This document shows positions 18,652-27,325 of a stretch of DNA of 64,000 bases, one piece after another (the stretch's first letter is position 1; each line of letters starts with the position of its first letter). The notes beneath the pieces were generated by a model, which was not told the DNA's origin, made no database searches, and saw only the letters and a program-made list of their open reading frames with translations. The stretch is from Pseudomonas koreensis (GTDB lineage Bacteria > Pseudomonadota > Gammaproteobacteria > Pseudomonadales > Pseudomonadaceae). Position numbers and translations under genes: made by a program. Where the stretch lies: NCBI RefSeq assembly GCF_012986595.1, contig NZ_JAAQYM010000001.1, positions 682,001-746,000 of the forward strand, given 5' to 3'.

Positions 18652-20136
18652 ATGAGTTCCTCACCCGATATCGCCACAGCCGTTGCCGACAGCGATGCCG
18701 AACAACTGCGCAAACTGGGCTACACCTCCAACTTCAACCGCAGCATGAGCCTGTGGGAAAACTTCGCCCTGGGCTTCACTTATCTGTCACCGGTCGTAGG
18801 GGTTTATACCCTGTTCGGCTTGTGCCTCGCCGCTGGCGGGCCACCGATGTTCTGGGCCTATTTGCTGGTCGGTTGCGGCCAATTGCTGGTGTGCCTGATC
18901 TTCGGCGAAGTGGTTTCGCAGTTCCCGATTTCCGGCGGGGTGTATCCGTGGGCGCGGCGCCTGGTAGGCAAGAAATGGGCGTGGATGGTCGGCTGGATCT
19001 ACTCCATCGCCCTGTGCGTCACCATTGCTGCAGTCGCCGTCGGTGCTGGACCGTATCTGGCGGCGATGCTCGGTTTTGAGCCGAGCAACAACACCAACAT
19101 CGTTATCGCCCTGGTGCTGACGCTGTTCGCCACCCTGGTCAATCTGAGCGGCACCAAAGTGCTGGCCCGGATTGCCATGTTCGGCTTCCTCTGCGAACTG
19201 GTCGGCGCGGTGATCGTCGGCGTTTACCTGCTGATCTTCGAACGTCACCAGCCGCTGAGCGTGTTGTTCAACACCTTCGACATCAGCGTCGACGGCTCAT
19301 ACCTACCGGCGTTCCTCACCGCCTCGCTGGCGGGGATGTTCCTCTACTACGGCTTCGAGGCCTGCGGCGACGTTGCCGAAGAAACCCCGAACCCGAGCGC
19401 GAAAATCCCGGTGGCCATGCGCATGACCATCTACATCGGCGGTATCGCGGCGATGTTCGCCTGCCTGGCGCTGATCCTCGCCGTGCCGGACATGCAAGCG
19501 GTGATCAACGGCACCGACAAAGACCCTGTCACCACCATCCTCAACAACGCCTTCGGCCCGATCGGCTCGAAAGTGGTGATGGGCGTGGTAATGATTTCCT
19601 TCATTTCCTGCGTCATCAGCCTACAAGCCGCAGCGAGTCGTCTGCTGTACTCCTACGCTCGCGATGAAATGGTCATCGGCAGCCGCCTGCTGAAAAAGAT
19701 TTCTCCTACAACCCAAGTCCCGGTTGCCGCGCTGTTCGTGTCCGGCGTCCTGCCCGCCCTGATCATCGCCCTCGGCTTCTTCCTGCAAGACGCCGTAGCG
19801 ACCATCGTCAGTTTCGCGGCCATCGGCATCTACCTCGCGTTCCAGATGATCGTCCTGGCTGCGCTGTACGCCCGCAGCAAAGGCTGGAAACCGAGCGGCA
19901 AATTCACCCTCGGCGCGTGGGGCTGGCCGGTGAACATCGGCGCGCTGGTGTATGGCGTCGGCGCAATCATCAACATGGCCTGGCCACGTACGCCGGATGC
20001 GGCGTGGTACGTGAACTATGCGATGGTGTTGAGCACGGCGATCGTGATTGGATTGGGGTTGGTTTATATGTGGATTGGCAAGCCGTATGACCATGGGAAG
20101 GCGCCGGCTGGGGATGCGTGGAAGGTGAGTCGCTAA
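18652..20136 (+). CDS. APC-family amino acid/polyamine permease
   Basis: A 494-residue inner-membrane transporter with about 12 hydrophobic segments. The N-terminal features (LGYTSNFNRSMSLWENFALG, then FTYLSPVVGVYTLF) match the amino acid/choline transporter branch that contains GABA permeases. Placement after a polyamine importer and two aminobutyraldehyde dehydrogenases suggests it moves GABA, putrescine or a related amine; the substrate is an inference. The start has GGAG nine bases upstream (CACGGAGTAAAACACACATG). Followed by an intrinsic terminator. Confidence 0.92.
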   Translation: MSSSPDIATAVADSDAEQLRKLGYTSNFNRSMSLWENFALGFTYLSPVVGVYTLFGLCLAAGGPPMFWAYLLVGCGQLLVCLIFGEVVSQFPISGGVYPWARRLVGKKWAWMVGWIYSIALCVTIAAVAVGAGPYLAAMLGFEPSNNTNIVIALVLTLFATLVNLSGTKVLARIAMFGFLCELVGAVIVGVYLLIFERHQPLSVLFNTFDISVDGSYLPAFLTASLAGMFLYYGFEACGDVAEETPNPSAKIPVAMRMTIYIGGIAAMFACLALILAVPDMQAVINGTDKDPVTTILNNAFGPIGSKVVMGVVMISFISCVISLQAAASRLLYSYARDEMVIGSRLLKKISPTTQVPVAALFVSGVLPALIIALGFFLQDAVATIVSFAAIGIYLAFQMIVLAALYARSKGWKPSGKFTLGAWGWPVNIGALVYGVGAIINMAWPRTPDAAWYVNYAMVLSTAIVIGLGLVYMWIGKPYDHGKAPAGDAWKVSR

Positions 20137-20145
20137 GAAGAATCA

Positions 20146-20177
20146 CCCCGGAATCGAGATTTGATTCCGGGGTTTCC
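20146..20177 (+). terminator. Terminator after APC permease
   Basis: Perfect stem CCCCGGAATC / GATTCCGGGG with a 7-base loop followed by TTTCC, nine bases after the permease stop. The T run is short. Confidence 0.75.
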
Positions 20178-20314
20178 TCGAAGCACTGCCATCAATTCAT
20201 AAGTACGCCATTTGATATCGGCTTTACCTCTAACAGCTTCGAAGCGATCCAGAATGGACAGCGGCCGTATCCAGTATTGGGTACTTGTCGCTAACAAGTC
20301 CATTCAACAAAAAT

Positions 20315-20432
20315 CCTGTGGCGAGGGAGCTTGTCGAATCGTCGCACCGTCCCGCTGGGTCGCGAAGCGGCCCTTCTGCAAAAGCAGGGGACTGCTGCGC
20401 AGTCCAGCGGGAGCAAGCTCCCTCGCCACAGG
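20315..20432. repeat. REPIN, family B
   Basis: Arms CCTGTGGCGAGGGAGCTTG and CAAGCTCCCTCGCCACAGG with an inner palindromic region (CCCGCTGGGTCGCGAAGCGG). It fills much of the 365-base gap between the APC permease and the small gene at 20502; nothing else is evident there apart from the terminator. Confidence 0.87.
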
Positions 20433-20501
20433 TTTACTCCGCAAGTTGATTGATTTGCACACCGTAAATGCCAAATGGCTATCAAGGCACCTACCCCAGG
20501 G

Positions 20502-20687
20502 TTAAAACCGCGAAACACTCCTCATCGCATCCACCAGATACCTCATCGCAATCCGGTCGCTCTCCGACAACTCGCGATAGCGCTCCACCAGTTTCAATTC
20601 CTCAGAGCTCAATCTACGCCTTCTGCGTGCGCTGCTCAGGCAGGGGAAGATGCCGAGCATTTCGGTGATGTCTTGTACTTTTGCCAT
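20502..20687 (-). CDS. Small conserved-looking hypothetical protein (61 aa)
   Basis: A 61-residue basic protein: about ten uncharged residues, an RRRRR run at 26-30 and a charged helix (SSEELKLVERYRELSESD) ending in LVDAMRSVSRF. The start codon ATG 20685-20687 is preceded on the minus strand by AAGGACATCGTCC, giving a usable Shine-Dalgarno. The C-terminal half resembles the tail of small Pseudomonas regulatory proteins that also end LVDAM, but no DNA-binding domain is present. Function unknown. Convergent with no close neighbour; AT-rich DNA lies upstream. Confidence 0.65.
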   Translation of the reverse strand: MAKVQDITEMLGIFPCLSSARRRRRLSSEELKLVERYRELSESDRIAMRYLVDAMRSVSRF

Positions 20688-20909
20688 GGACGATGTCCTT
20701 CTCTAATACGTCAAAGAACTGCTTGATCACCACATCGCCCTGCCCCTTACAGCAGCGCCTGTGCCCTGCCGGTTGTGCCGGCCATGCCCATAGAATAGAA
20801 ATTTAATCGGCGCTGAAAAGCGGTTTTTAGAGTAATTAGTCGAGAAAAGCAGATATGCCCTATAAATCAGAAAGTGCCGTCAGAAATTTAACCGACATGT
20901 CTTGTTTCA

Positions 20910-20988
20910 TTGACACTCTGTCACTGTGCTATCAACGAATTTTGCTCCGCGAGCGAACCGTTTAAGCTAGCCGGCATCTGTTTATAGT
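20910..20988 (+). promoter_or_regulatory. Candidate promoter region of opgD
   Basis: The 394-base gap 20688-21081 is AT-rich compared with its surroundings. It holds a consensus TTGACA at 20910-20915 without a well-placed -10, a GAACCG-N16-TCTGT at 20955-20981 that partly resembles AlgU (sigma-22) promoters, and TATAGT at 20983-20988. None is decisive. Confidence 0.3.
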
Positions 20989-21081
20989 CCGTTGCGTTTG
21001 GCCGAAGGCTTGTCCGAACCGTAATTTCTGATCCAGCACGTGCCAGGAACGGCGCGGGATTGCTCACGACAGGTTGTATTT

Positions 21082-22710
21082 ATGCACCGCAGGAATTTGC
21101 TCAAAGCGTCGATGGCCATTGCGGCTTACACCGGTCTCTCGGCTTCCGGCCTGCTGGCCGCCCGTGCCTGGGCAGCCAATGGTGGCGCCGCTGATGGTGA
21201 AGCCCAGGCTTTCGATTTCGAAACGCTGAAGCGTCAGGCCAAGCAATTGGCCGGTTCGGCCTACCAGGACACCAAACAGGTGCTGCCGCCGACCCTGGCG
21301 ACCATGACCCCGCAGAACTTCAACGCGATCCGCTACGACGGCGATCATTCGTTGTGGAAAGAGAACAAGGGTCAGCTGGACGTGCAGTTCTTCCACGTCG
21401 GCATGGGCTTCCGTCAGCCGGTGCGCATGTACAGTGTCGATCCCAAGACCCGCACTGCCCGCGAAGTGCATTTCCGTCCGACACTGTTCAACTACGAGAA
21501 CACCTCGGTCGACACCCAGCAGCTCAAGGGCGACCTGGGTTTTGCCGGCTTCAAACTGTTCAAGGCCCCAGAGCTGGATCGCCACGACGTGGTGTCGTTC
21601 CTCGGCGCCAGCTATTTCCGCGCGGTGGACGCCACTGGCCAATATGGCCTCTCGGCACGAGGCCTGGCCGTCGACACCTACGCGAAGAAACGCGAAGAAT
21701 TTCCTGACTTCACCAAATTCTGGTTCGAGACCCCGGATCAGAACGCCACCCGTTTTGTGGTCTACGCCCTGCTCGACTCACCGAGCGCCACCGGTGCGTA
21801 CCGCTTCGACATCGATTGCCAGGCCGAGCGCGTGGTGATGGAGATCGACGCCCATATCAACGCGCGTACCGCCATCGAACAACTGGGCATCGCGCCGATG
21901 ACCAGCATGTTCAGTTGCGGCACCCACGAACGCCGCATGTGCGACACCATTCACCCGCAGATCCACGACTCTGATCGCCTGGCGATGTGGCGTGGCAACG
22001 GCGAGTGGATCTGCCGCCCGCTGAACAACCCGGCGACCCTGCAGTTCAACGCGTTCGCCGACACCGATCCGAAGGGCTTTGGTCTGGTGCAGACCGACCA
22101 TGAGTTCGCCAACTATCAGGACACCGTCGACTGGTACAGCAAGCGCCCGAGCCTGTGGGTCGAACCGACCACCGCGTGGGGCGAGGGCTCGATTGATCTG
22201 CTGGAAATCCCGACCACCGGCGAAACCCTCGACAACATCGTCGCCTTCTGGACCCCGAAAAAACCGGTGGCTGCCGGCGACTCGCTGAACTATGGCTACA
22301 AGCTCTACTGGAGCGCCCTGCCGCCGGTCGGCACGCCGCTGGCGCGGGTGCATGCGACCCGTTCGGGCATGGGTGGATTCGTCGAAGGCTGGGCACCGGG
22401 CGAGCATTACCCACCGGTCTGGGCCCGTCGATTTGCCGTGGACTTCACCGGTGGCGGCCTGGATCGCCTGCCGCAGGGCACCGGCATCGAACCGGTGGTC
22501 ACTTGCTCCAACGGCAAGGTGCAGGACTTCAGCGTGCTGGTGCTGGACGACATCAAGGGTTACCGGATCCTGTTCGACTGGTACCCGACCAACGACAGCG
22601 TCGATCCGGTGGAGCTGCGGTTGTTCATCCGCACCAATGACCGCACGCTGAGCGAGACCTGGCTGTACCAGTACTTCCCGCCGGCACCGGACAAGCGCAA
22701 GTATCCTTGA
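21082..22710 (+). CDS. opgD: Periplasmic glucan biosynthesis protein OpgD
   Basis: Acts in the periplasm on osmoregulated beta-glucan backbones (OpgG/MdoG family). The 542 residues begin with a Tat-type signal (HRRNLLKAS followed by a hydrophobic stretch and ARAWA), consistent with export in folded form. The body matches E. coli OpgD along its length, including FFHMGMGF-like [28 protein letters not shown] and the end [16 protein letters not shown] 21082 was chosen because the twin-arginine signal starts there; an upstream in-frame ATG at 21040 would add 14 residues before it. Monocistronic. Confidence 0.95.
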   Translation: MHRRNLLKASMAIAAYTGLSASGLLAARAWAANGGAADGEAQAFDFETLKRQAKQLAGSAYQDTKQVLPPTLATMTPQNFNAIRYDGDHSLWKENKGQLDVQFFHVGMGFRQPVRMYSVDPKTRTAREVHFRPTLFNYENTSVDTQQLKGDLGFAGFKLFKAPELDRHDVVSFLGASYFRAVDATGQYGLSARGLAVDTYAKKREEFPDFTKFWFETPDQNATRFVVYALLDSPSATGAYRFDIDCQAERVVMEIDAHINARTAIEQLGIAPMTSMFSCGTHERRMCDTIHPQIHDSDRLAMWRGNGEWICRPLNNPATLQFNAFADTDPKGFGLVQTDHEFANYQDTVDWYSKRPSLWVEPTTAWGEGSIDLLEIPTTGETLDNIVAFWTPKKPVAAGDSLNYGYKLYWSALPPVGTPLARVHATRSGMGGFVEGWAPGEHYPPVWARRFAVDFTGGGLDRLPQGTGIEPVVTCSNGKVQDFSVLVLDDIKGYRILFDWYPTNDSVDPVELRLFIRTNDRTLSETWLYQYFPPAPDKRKYP

Positions 22711-22737
22711 TGACGAGAGGTGCCTGCATGGGCCTCA

Positions 22738-22755
22738 TCGCGAGCAGGCTCCTAC
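22738..22755. repeat. Single REP unit, family C
   Basis: ATCGCGAGCAGGCTCCTAC just after opgD, with no inverted partner. The unit ends in the CTCCTAC of family A, so it may be a hybrid or decayed copy. Confidence 0.6.
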
Positions 22756-22780
22756 GTTGGATTTTTGAGCAAAACGAATC

Positions 22781-22872
22781 CCCGTAGGAGCTGCCGAAGG
22801 CAGCGATCTTTTGATCTTGTTCATGCTCCGTCAAAGTCAAAAGATCGCAGCCTTCGGCAGCTCCTACGGGGA
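22781..22872. repeat. REP pair, family A, after opgD
   Basis: Arms CCCGTAGGAGCTGCCGAAGG and its inverted partner ending CTCCTACGGGG. It lies between the convergent opgD and GNAT genes and could act as a shared 3' hairpin. Confidence 0.85.
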
Positions 22873-22878
22873 ATGTTG

Positions 22879-23412
22879 TCAGCCAAGAGGACAGTACAGA
22901 TGGATGTCGCAGGGTTCTTCATCAAACAGCTCAGGATCCGGTTGATCAACCAACCGGCAACCCTGGTGCTGATAGAACTCCACGGTATTGCGCGACTCGG
23001 TGGCTGAAACATATAACGCCTCGGCACCGAACCGCCGCCCCTGTTCAGCGGCCAGCGCAAACAGCTTCGTCCCCAGCCCCTGCCCCCGGTAATCACGGCT
23101 GATGTGCAGAAACTTCAACTGCCGCATGTTCAGCACCTGGTTGTGAATAACCCGGTTATCCACAACCACCGCCGCGACCAGCGCCTGCCCATCGAACACC
23201 CCATACAACCAGCCACCTCGCCGCAAGCACTGCTCCAGCGCCAGCGCATTCTCTTCGGCTTCGCCTTCAGGCCATCCGCGCATGTCGAAACGCGCCGGAA
23301 AAAGCGCCAGCACGCCGTTCTCCAGGCGATAGCACTCTTCCACCAGCTCGCTGCGGTCGATCTGCGCCAGCAACGGCAAATCGTGTTCGGTCAGTTCACG
23401 TTCAATCAACAT
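22879..23412 (-). CDS. GNAT-family N-acetyltransferase
   Basis: A 177-residue acetyltransferase; the acceptor is unknown. The acetyl-CoA-binding motif A is visible as FLHISRDYRGQGLGTKLFALA (R/Q-x-x-G-x-G/A), and motif B as FYQHQGCRLV. The ATG at 23410-23412 has AAGGA eight bases upstream on the minus strand; a further upstream TTG is less likely. The 3' end lies against a REP pair. Confidence 0.9.
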   Translation of the reverse strand: MLIERELTEHDLPLLAQIDRSELVEECYRLENGVLALFPARFDMRGWPEGEAEENALALEQCLRRGGWLYGVFDGQALVAAVVVDNRVIHNQVLNMRQLKFLHISRDYRGQGLGTKLFALAAEQGRRFGAEALYVSATESRNTVEFYQHQGCRLVDQPDPELFDEEPCDIHLYCPLG

Positions 23413-23442
23413 GCTCGACGTCCTTGGCAAATGGCAGGCAAG

Positions 23443-23472
23443 AAAAAACCCGCCGGTTCAATGGCGGGTTTT
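23443..23472 (-). terminator. Terminator after the old yellow enzyme gene
   Basis: AAAACCCGCC ... GGCGGGTTTT with an 8-base loop. On the minus strand, the direction of the gene at 23496-24602, the hairpin is followed by a T6 run. Confidence 0.88.
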
Positions 23473-23495
23473 ATAGACGTTACTCTGCTTTGGAA

Positions 23496-24602
23496 TCAAT
23501 CGCGCAGGTCGGATTCGTGAATCGGCTGGTCACGATGCGTCGCGCGCTGATACTGCGCCGGCCACACTGCCTGGCGCCCGCCGAGATCATCGTCAGCGTG
23601 CAACGGCCAGTACGGATCGCGCAGCAGCTCGCGGGCGAGGAAGATGATGTCGGCCTGGCAGGTGCGCAGAATATGCTCGGCCTGCGCCGGCTCGGTAATC
23701 ATGCCGACGGTGCCGGTGGCGATGCCTGAGTCCTTGCGCACCCGTTCGGCGAAGCGCGTCTGATAACCCGGCCCCACGGGAATTTCGGCGTTGGCGGCGG
23801 TGCCACCGGAGGAAACGTCGATCAGATCCACCCCCAAGGACTTGAGGCGGCGCGCCAGCTCCACGGTCTCATCCGGATTCCAGCCGTCTTCAACCCAGTC
23901 GGTGGCCGACACCCGGACGAACACCGGCAACTCTTGCGGCCACACTTCACGCACGGCCTCGGTGACTTGCAGCACCAGCCGAATACGGTTTTCGAACGAA
24001 CCACCGTATTGATCGCGGCGCTGATTGCTCAACGGTGACAGGAACTGATGCAGCAGATAGCCGTGGGCGGCATGCACTTCGACCACACTAAAACCTGCTG
24101 TCAGCGCGCGCTTGGCCGCGGCGACGAAGGCTTGAATGACTTCACCGATCTGCGCTTCATCGAGCTGTCTGGGTTGCGTGTGCTGCGGGTCGAAAGCAAT
24201 CGGCGACGGCCCGACCGGGGTCCAGCCGCCATCGTCAGGTTTGACGCTGCCATGTTTGCCGATCCATGGCCGATGGGTGCTGGCCTTGCGCCCGGCGTGA
24301 GCCAGTTGAATACCGGCGACAGCGCCCTGGGCAGTGATGAACCGGGTGATGCGTTGCAGCGGTTCGATCTGTTCGTCGTTCCACAAACCGAGGTCTTCGG
24401 CGGTGATTCGCCCGTCGGCCGTGACCGCCGTGGCCTCAGTAAAAATCAGTCCGGCACCGCCCACGGCGCGGCTGCCCAAGTGCACCAGGTGCCAGTCGTT
24501 GGCCAGGCCGTCGACGCTGGAGTACTGGCACATCGGCGACACGGCGATGCGGTTGGGCAGGGTCAGTTGGCGAAGGGTAAAGGGTTCGAGCAGCAGACTC
24601 AT
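23496..24602 (-). CDS. NADH:flavin oxidoreductase, old yellow enzyme family
   Basis: FMN-dependent ene-reductase of the YqjM/XenA branch, which reduces activated double bonds and nitro compounds. The 368 residues start with the family's FMN-binding SPMCQYSS motif (redox-tuning Cys near residue 25), and show HAGRKAS, the substrate-binding HAAHGYLLHQFLSPLSN and the barrel-end SIATG and ADIIFLARELL segments. The ATG has GAGAGGTG upstream. Physiological substrate unknown; I leave the symbol open because several paralogues exist in Pseudomonas. Confidence 0.93.
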   Translation of the reverse strand: MSLLLEPFTLRQLTLPNRIAVSPMCQYSSVDGLANDWHLVHLGSRAVGGAGLIFTEATAVTADGRITAEDLGLWNDEQIEPLQRITRFITAQGAVAGIQLAHAGRKASTHRPWIGKHGSVKPDDGGWTPVGPSPIAFDPQHTQPRQLDEAQIGEVIQAFVAAAKRALTAGFSVVEVHAAHGYLLHQFLSPLSNQRRDQYGGSFENRIRLVLQVTEAVREVWPQELPVFVRVSATDWVEDGWNPDETVELARRLKSLGVDLIDVSSGGTAANAEIPVGPGYQTRFAERVRKDSGIATGTVGMITEPAQAEHILRTCQADIIFLARELLRDPYWPLHADDDLGGRQAVWPAQYQRATHRDQPIHESDLRD

Positions 24603-24801
24603 GGGGCACCTCTCAAATCAGTGGGCAGGCTCCAGGGTTCTGTTTGAAAAGTCGACGAGTGACAGGAAAAGGTGCAGCACCCGCCCCCGCGGGCAAAAAA
24701 ATCGACAAGACGTCACAAGGCCAATCAAGCAGTGCTTAGAGCCTAGTCGACAACCGGGGATGAGGGAGGGTTCAGAGTGATTCAGTGTGTGAAAGGGTGC
24801 T

Positions 24802-24867
24802 TTCGCGAGCAGGCTCGCTCCCACATTTTGGAATGCATATCCCTGTGGGAGCGAGCCTGCTCGCGAA
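24802..24867. repeat. REP pair, family C
   Basis: TTCGCGAGCAGGCTCGCTCC ... GGAGCGAGCCTGCTCGCGAA with a ~20-base centre, directly downstream of recJ. Confidence 0.88.
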
Positions 24868-24872
24868 TGGCG

Positions 24873-26582
24873 TCAACGCGGTTCGATGTGGGCAATCAGC
24901 AGTTGCACCGTCTCGTTACCACGGAACTCGTTGACGTCGAGTTTGTAGGCCAGTTCAACCCACTGAATGGTCGGATTCGGCCAGATATCACGGTCGATGC
25001 CGAAGGCGATCCCGTCGAGCTTCACCGAACCACACTCGCTTTTCAGCACCACTTTGAGGTGCCGCTCGCCCACCACCCGCTGTTCGACCAACTGGAACAC
25101 GCCGTGGAACAGCGGTTCCGGGAAGTGTTGGCCCCAAGGTCCGGCATGGCGCAGGGCGCGGGCCAGTTCGAGGTGGAATTCTTCGACCGCCAAGGTGCCA
25201 TCCGACAGCATCCGCCCGGTGAGGTCTTCTTCGCGAAGTTGCCGACGCACTTCGGCGTCGAAGGCCTCGGCGAACAGCGGAAAATTCTCTTGCGGCAAAG
25301 TCAGGCCGGCCGCCATGGCGTGACCACCGTATTTGGCGATCAGGTTCGGATGCTGCGCGGCCACCACGCTCAGGGCATCACGAATATGGAAGCCCTGCAC
25401 CGAGCGCCCAGAGCCCTTGAGCAGACCGTCACCGGCATCGGCGAAGGCAATGGTCGGACGGAAATAACGCTCTTTCATCCGCGACGCGAGAATGCCGATG
25501 ACGCCCTGGTGCCACTCGGGATCGAACAGGCACAGGCCGAACGGCATCGATTCCACCGGCAAGTCCTTGAGCTGGGCCAGTGCCTCGCGCTGCATGCCCT
25601 GCTCGATGGATTTGCGATCCTGGTTCATGCCGTCCAGTTGTGCGGCCATTTCCCGCGCCAGATTGGCATCGGCGGTGAGCAGGCATTCGATCCCGAGGCT
25701 CATGTCGTCAAGGCGCCCCGCCGCGTTCAGGCGCGGGCCGACGATGAAACCCAAGTCCGTCGAGGTGATACGCGCCGCATCACGCTTGGCCACTTCGAGA
25801 ATCGCCTTGATCCCCGGCCGTGCACGCCCGGCGCGAATCCGCTCGAGGCCCTGATGCACCAGGATCCGGTTGTTGGCGTCCAGTGGCACTACGTCGGCGA
25901 CGCTGCCCAGCGCCACCAGATCGAGCAGTTCGCCGATGTTCGGTTGCGGTTTGCTCTCGTACCAGCCGAGGCTACGCAGGCGCGCGCGCAAGGCCATCAA
26001 CACGTAGAAAATCACCCCCACCCCGGCCAGTGCCTTGCTCGGAAACTCGCAGCCCGGCTGGTTCGGGTTGACCAGCGCATCGGCCAGCGGCAGCTCATCG
26101 CCGGGCAAGTGGTGGTCAGTGATCAATACTTTCAACCCTGCGCGCTTGGCAGCGGCCACGCCTTCAACGCTGGAGATGCCGTTGTCGACGGTGATCAACA
26201 ACTGCGGCTCGCGGGTCAGGGCCACTTCGACGATTTCCGGGGTCAGGCCGTAGCCGTATTCGAAGCGGTTTGGCACCAGATAATCGACGTGCGCCGCGCC
26301 CAGCAGACGCAAACCGAGCACGCCGACCGTACTGGCCGTGGCGCCATCGGCGTCGAAGTCGCCGACGATCAGAATCCGCTGGCGCTGCTCCAGCGCCGTC
26401 ACCAGCAGATCCACCGCTGCCTCGATGCCCTTGAGCTGCTGGAACGGAATCAACCGCGCCAGGCTTTTATCCAGCTCCGCCTCGGACTGCACGCCCCGCG
26501 CCGCGTACAAGCGGGTCAGCAGCGGTGGCAGGTCGCCGAGAAACGGCAGAGTGGCAGGCAACGGTCGAGGATCAATACGCAT
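24873..26582 (-). CDS. recJ: Single-stranded-DNA exonuclease RecJ
   Basis: 5'-3' ssDNA exonuclease for recombination and mismatch repair. The 569 residues contain the DHH phosphoesterase motifs VGDFDADGATAST, TVDNGIS and ITDHHLPGDELP, followed by the DHHA1 motif KYGGHAMAAGLTL and the OB-fold tail. Length is normal for gammaproteobacterial RecJ. No strong Shine-Dalgarno is visible before the ATG at 26580-26582. It follows yaeQ by 54 bases on the same strand and is probably co-transcribed with it. Confidence 0.96.
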   Translation of the reverse strand: MRIDPRPLPATLPFLGDLPPLLTRLYAARGVQSEAELDKSLARLIPFQQLKGIEAAVDLLVTALEQRQRILIVGDFDADGATASTVGVLGLRLLGAAHVDYLVPNRFEYGYGLTPEIVEVALTREPQLLITVDNGISSVEGVAAAKRAGLKVLITDHHLPGDELPLADALVNPNQPGCEFPSKALAGVGVIFYVLMALRARLRSLGWYESKPQPNIGELLDLVALGSVADVVPLDANNRILVHQGLERIRAGRARPGIKAILEVAKRDAARITSTDLGFIVGPRLNAAGRLDDMSLGIECLLTADANLAREMAAQLDGMNQDRKSIEQGMQREALAQLKDLPVESMPFGLCLFDPEWHQGVIGILASRMKERYFRPTIAFADAGDGLLKGSGRSVQGFHIRDALSVVAAQHPNLIAKYGGHAMAAGLTLPQENFPLFAEAFDAEVRRQLREEDLTGRMLSDGTLAVEEFHLELARALRHAGPWGQHFPEPLFHGVFQLVEQRVVGERHLKVVLKSECGSVKLDGIAFGIDRDIWPNPTIQWVELAYKLDVNEFRGNETVQLLIAHIEPR

Positions 26583-26636
26583 GGGGTAACGGAAACTTCT
26601 CTTGAATACGTGGGATTAATCAGTCGTAACGCGGGA

Positions 26637-27179
26637 TCAGCCGCGCTCGCCTTGCAGCCATTGCAACTGGACTTCGTGCTGACCACGGTCGTCGGTGACG
26701 AAGATCGTGCCTTCGCTGATCATCACGTCCCACTTGATGACGCGAGGCATGTCCTTGGCCAGGGTCTCCAGCACTTCTTGTGGGACGGCGGCGATGTTGA
26801 CGTTTTTCAGGTTCTTGATCGCCGGGATCACCTTGGTTTCCCAGACGCGCAGGCTGCCGTAAGCGAGCAGGCTGGTGCGTTCGGTGCGACGCGAGCACCA
26901 GGTCAGGCGATCAACGTCCGGCTGGCCGACTTCGATCCAGTGCAGGACACGGTCATCCAGGCTCTTTTCCCACAGCGCAGGTTCATCCACGTCCGACAGA
27001 CCACGGCCAAACGACAACTGCTCGTTGTACCAGAGCGCGTAGGCCAGCAGGCGCACGGTCATACGCTCTTCGGTCTCCGAAGGGTGACGGGCGATGGTCT
27101 GCTTGACGCTCTCGTAGACGCTGCGGTCGAGATCGGTGAGGTTCAGTTCGAATTTATAGGTAGTGGACGGCTGGGCCAT
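26637..27179 (-). CDS. yaeQ: YaeQ family protein
   Basis: A 180-residue protein of the YaeQ family, which has a PD-(D/E)XK nuclease-like fold but no settled role. It begins MAQPSTTYKFELNLTDLDR, as the family does, and contains ERMTVRLLAYALWY and the end DDRGQHEVQLQWLQ. ATG 27177-27179 was chosen since this is the family start; upstream extension in frame is not conserved-looking. Divergent from the CoA-transferase at 27326. Confidence 0.92.
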   Translation of the reverse strand: MAQPSTTYKFELNLTDLDRSVYESVKQTIARHPSETEERMTVRLLAYALWYNEQLSFGRGLSDVDEPALWEKSLDDRVLHWIEVGQPDVDRLTWCSRRTERTSLLAYGSLRVWETKVIPAIKNLKNVNIAAVPQEVLETLAKDMPRVIKWDVMISEGTIFVTDDRGQHEVQLQWLQGERG

Positions 27180-27325
27180 GAACGGGCTTCTTGATACGAG
27201 GAAAGTCGGCAAGTCTAACCGATGCGGTAGGCAATCATCGAATTGATGGCGATCAACTTCGGGCGCCTGACAGCCGGCTATGTTAAAACGCTGTATCCGC
27301 ACAACCTTGTCCTACAGGATTCAGT

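Noticed and set aside
20212..20505. 97-codon frame after the APC permease
   Set aside because: Its middle is a REPIN; no Shine-Dalgarno.
24690..24710. CCCGC-CCCC-GCGGG followed by A7, considered as a terminator
   Set aside because: The T run is on the wrong side for the minus strand and an A run follows on the plus strand, so it fits termination in neither direction.
24777..27194. 805-codon plus-strand frame opposite recJ and yaeQ
   Set aside because: Antisense shadow of two confidently identified genes, starting inside a REP pair.
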